Program-made: the position numbers and the translations under genes
DNA from: Otis tarda
Taxonomy: Eukaryota; Chordata; Aves; Otidiformes; Otididae
NCBI GenBank assembly: GCA_026413225.1
Contig: CM048557.1
Span: forward strand, 41,347,371 to 41,411,370
Length of the DNA stretch: 64,000 bases
Direction: 5' to 3'
Shown: piece after piece, positions 61,469 to 64,000 of the stretch
Position numbering within the stretch: the stretch's first letter is position 1
Layout of the letters: every line of letters begins with the position of its first letter
The notes under the pieces: model-generated
What the model was told of the DNA's origin: nothing
What the model saw: the letters and a program-made list of their open reading frames with translations, nothing else
Database searches by the model: none

Positions 61469-64000
61469 GTATGAGTTAGCAAGAGGAATGGAGGGAGGGA
61501 GGGCGGGACAGCTGTTGTCTGGCTAGTGTCAGAACTGGAGATGTGGAGAGAGCTGGTGAGCGGTGCATTTCACTTGCAACTTAGGGGCCATCAAAGAACA
61601 GTTAATGAGGCATGACTGTAAGACATGCTTTGTTGGAACATTATGCCTTTATTAATTATAACAACATATTTTGTTAGATTTTGCAAGTGACTTGATTATC
61701 ACCGCGATTTCTCAGACTAGAGTTAAAAATGAGGGGAAATGTACTGGGGAAAACCAACGACTTTTGACAGTATTGAGGAAGAGATAACCTGCTATGAAGC
61801 CCCCCATGCAGATTTTTTTATTTTTTCTAATGATGAGATTGTAAATCATGCTGTTTTTCAAACTTTTTTTTTTTTAAGTTTCTGTTACTCACTATTCCAC
61901 ACCCTTCTCACAGCATTGTTTGCTCTGGGAAACACTCACTAATTACAGAGCTGTCACTTGTTTCTTGGTGAACATCTCGGCTCATTCTGACTCTAGCTGA
62001 ATGTCTTGTCTGTAGAATACTTCCTGTTCATTTTTGTATGGGCCCAAGTGTTTCACTGAGGTCTGTGTAGGAGCGTATGGAAGAGTATGGAGTGAGGAAC
62101 AGGATCTTGCTATAAAAAGCAAGCCTGATTGCCTGAGTCAGAGCATGACTGAATGTAGAAACACTACAGATATAATGCAATTTTGCTTGCTGTTGAAGCA
62201 GATTCATAATTGGTACAATTATGTGTTCAACAGTAGGAAAACTGTGTTGCTTTCAGTTTTGTTCCACAGCTGGTTTTAGTCATCATTACTGAAGGCAAGA
62301 CATTTTGTAAATACATGTATTCCTCTACAACATAGCTGAATTCAGACACTTAATCTGTAGACTAGAGTTCTTCTGCATTTTCATACTGACATGTAGTTGG
62401 AGATGGGGGTATACTAGTAAACTGAAAGGATGTTAGTGTTTAATCTTTCCTTTGCTACAGGATTTTATTATATTGTCAGATAAGTAGTTCCTGCATAGCT
62501 TAGCACTGAACACAGAGAAAAATGGAAGCTTGATTTCTCCCAAAACAGCTGTGGGAGTTGATGAGAAAGCCTGACTGCATCAATGGAAGTTGGTACAACA
62601 TTAACACTTTTTGTGGATTTTTTTTTTTTTTGTCAGCATATGACAATGTAAAGCCTACTGAGAAGGCATCAGAGCATGTCCTCTATTGAAAGAAGCCTTT
62701 TTTTTCGTCTCTGAAGAGTAGCTGAGGGAACTCTGTGCTCTAGACTTTGTCTTCTGTAGGTCATGTTGCAGTAGAAGAGTGGTGGTCCTGTCCTCCCCAC
62801 CCCCTGGGGGCTCTGGAATGGGTCTGTGTCCAGGAACTCATCCCTGCAAAGTCAAGTCAAAGGAGTTCTCTTTATCAGAAGTGCTCAGGAATTGATTAGA
62901 ACTGGTAGCATTTCCAAAATGCTGATGAAAGATTTCCTTCAAAATAACCAAGGAATTAAAATGAATTTAAAAATCCTATGCCATGTCATAATTTAGTTGC
63001 ACCCTTCTGTTAAAATCACTTTTGTGTCACGAAAGAAAAATTGACAGAATTCTGGGCTTGATGGTTATTTTTTTTGTGTGTGTGTGTTGAGTGCTACTAG
63101 CTTCAGGGAGAGGTAGAGTTGGCCAGAATGTTTGAAGTTCTAGGTTTGTATTTAAAATAAAAAAAAAAGATTTATATGTATTAAAAGATACTGTGTTTAT
63201 CTTTTGAAACAGTATATTTATATTTTGTATTGTAAGTAGGGCCTATGCTATATAATGAAGTGTCTGTATATTCTGTAAGGAGACATTATACTGGTATTAC
63301 TGGGATAAATTTCATGATGCATAAATGCGAAGATGACTTCAAGAGATCATCTTGCAACTAAATTATGTCTGAAAACTAATATTTCTGTGAACGGGAGGAC
63401 AAAAAGGTGCCCTTCACTTTGCCCTTTTATGAAAGCAGATACTTATTAAAGCGGATTTCAGCTGCAGAAAGTAAGTTGTATATGTTACCCCTATCACAAG
63501 TCACCTGGCCTGGGCCAGGTCTTTCCTCCTACAGGAAGGGAAGGACCAAGAGGAAAAGCTGAGCTGGATAGAGGGGCAGCAGGAGTCTAGACTGCTGCTT
63601 TATGCAGTGGGGAAGCAGGATGTACAGTGGATAGAAGTGGCAACAGATGGGCAACCATATTTGACATCACTGTCATGATCCAGAACTCTCCTGAAGAAGT
63701 TGTTGACATGCTGGGTTTTAGCTTCTGCAGGCTTTGGCATGGGAAAGAGAGACCTCAACTACGTTCATAACCCTAACAAGTCCTTGCTATAGCCGTTTTT
63801 TATTTTGTCAGTGCTTAAAGGCTCCCTGACCCTTGTTTGCTGAGTGGGCACATGTGCTTTCAATCAGTTCTCTTGTACAAAGGCCCATGGAGTATTTTCT
63901 TTCTCATGTCTAGTTTTGTATCTAACATTTTCTACTGATTTTTAAAATAAAAGCACCTAACACCACTTCACACCCATCAAGTCAAACCCCAAAATGCACA
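61469..64000. other. Downstream flank or intron, nothing recognised beyond the G-quadruplex motif
   Basis: Contains the G-quadruplex motif at 61493-61507, a T-run near 62620, a short TG run near 63079-63090 and AT-rich sequence. The small frames at 61739-61942 and 62034-62279 have no support. No transposon was recognised up to the window end. Confidence 0.5.
61493..61507 (+). promoter_or_regulatory. Tight G-quadruplex motif G3N1G3N1G3N1G3
   Basis: GGGAGGGAGGGCGGG: four G3 tracts with three single-base loops, the most stable class of intramolecular quadruplex. It also carries an SP1/E2F-like GGGCGGGAC. It lies 24 nt after a candidate splice donor on the same strand, a position common for promoter-proximal quadruplexes. 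Confidence 0.85.

Noticed and set aside
1..64000. CRISPR arrays, tRNA or rRNA genes, endogenous retroviruses, prokaryotic features
   Set aside because: I looked for regularly spaced repeats, cloverleaf-type sequences, paired LTRs and gag/pol/env-like frames on both strands and recognised none; the only reverse transcriptase present is CR1.

Overview
This window looks like bird nuclear DNA: AT-rich, mostly non-coding, with few interspersed repeats. The recognisable transposons are CR1 non-LTR retrotransposons, the dominant LINE family of birds and other sauropsids. Several keep the CR1 3' hallmark of tandem ATTCTATG-like octamers after a 'GGTCCCTTCCAA' block. Nothing resembles prokaryotic organisation: no operons, no CRISPR, and no long ORFs except inside CR1.

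Layout. Positions 1-2902 are intron. Positions 2903-3233 are the last coding exon of ARHGAP5 (p190-B RhoGAP) on the + strand, recognised from the end of the RhoGAP domain and the proline-rich tail ending DPLGII. A long AU-rich 3'UTR follows, most likely ending near 6.73 kb, with several earlier poly(A) signals. From about 6.7 to 59.7 kb no known gene is visible. This gene-poor stretch holds younger CR1 pieces (22.4, 36.8 and 44.3 kb, plus the longest at 56.5-57.5 kb), old CR1 relics (12.9, 16.7 and 44.7 kb), two possible ancient amniote repeats, short tandem duplications, homopolymer tracts and a few CpG-bearing islands that may be regulatory.

At 59.7-59.9 kb there is a compact promoter-like or first-exon-like block: a perfect 14-bp RFX palindrome (X-box), a CRE-like octamer and a consensus splice donor. 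A second GC-richer block with a donor and a tight G-quadruplex motif lies at 61.4-61.5 kb. In mammals, to my knowledge, the next gene downstream of ARHGAP5 on the same strand is AKAP6, so these blocks are candidates for AKAP6 5' non-coding exons or promoters. That is inference from gene order and motifs; no AKAP6 coding sequence is visible.

The most gene-like unexplained signal is on the minus strand at 12311-12424. It is a 114-nt, frame-preserving open segment behind a very strong splice acceptor, encoding 38 residues I do not recognise. Two weaker minus-strand candidates lie at 14.4-14.6 and 15.3-15.5 kb. No complete protein-coding gene is contained in the window.
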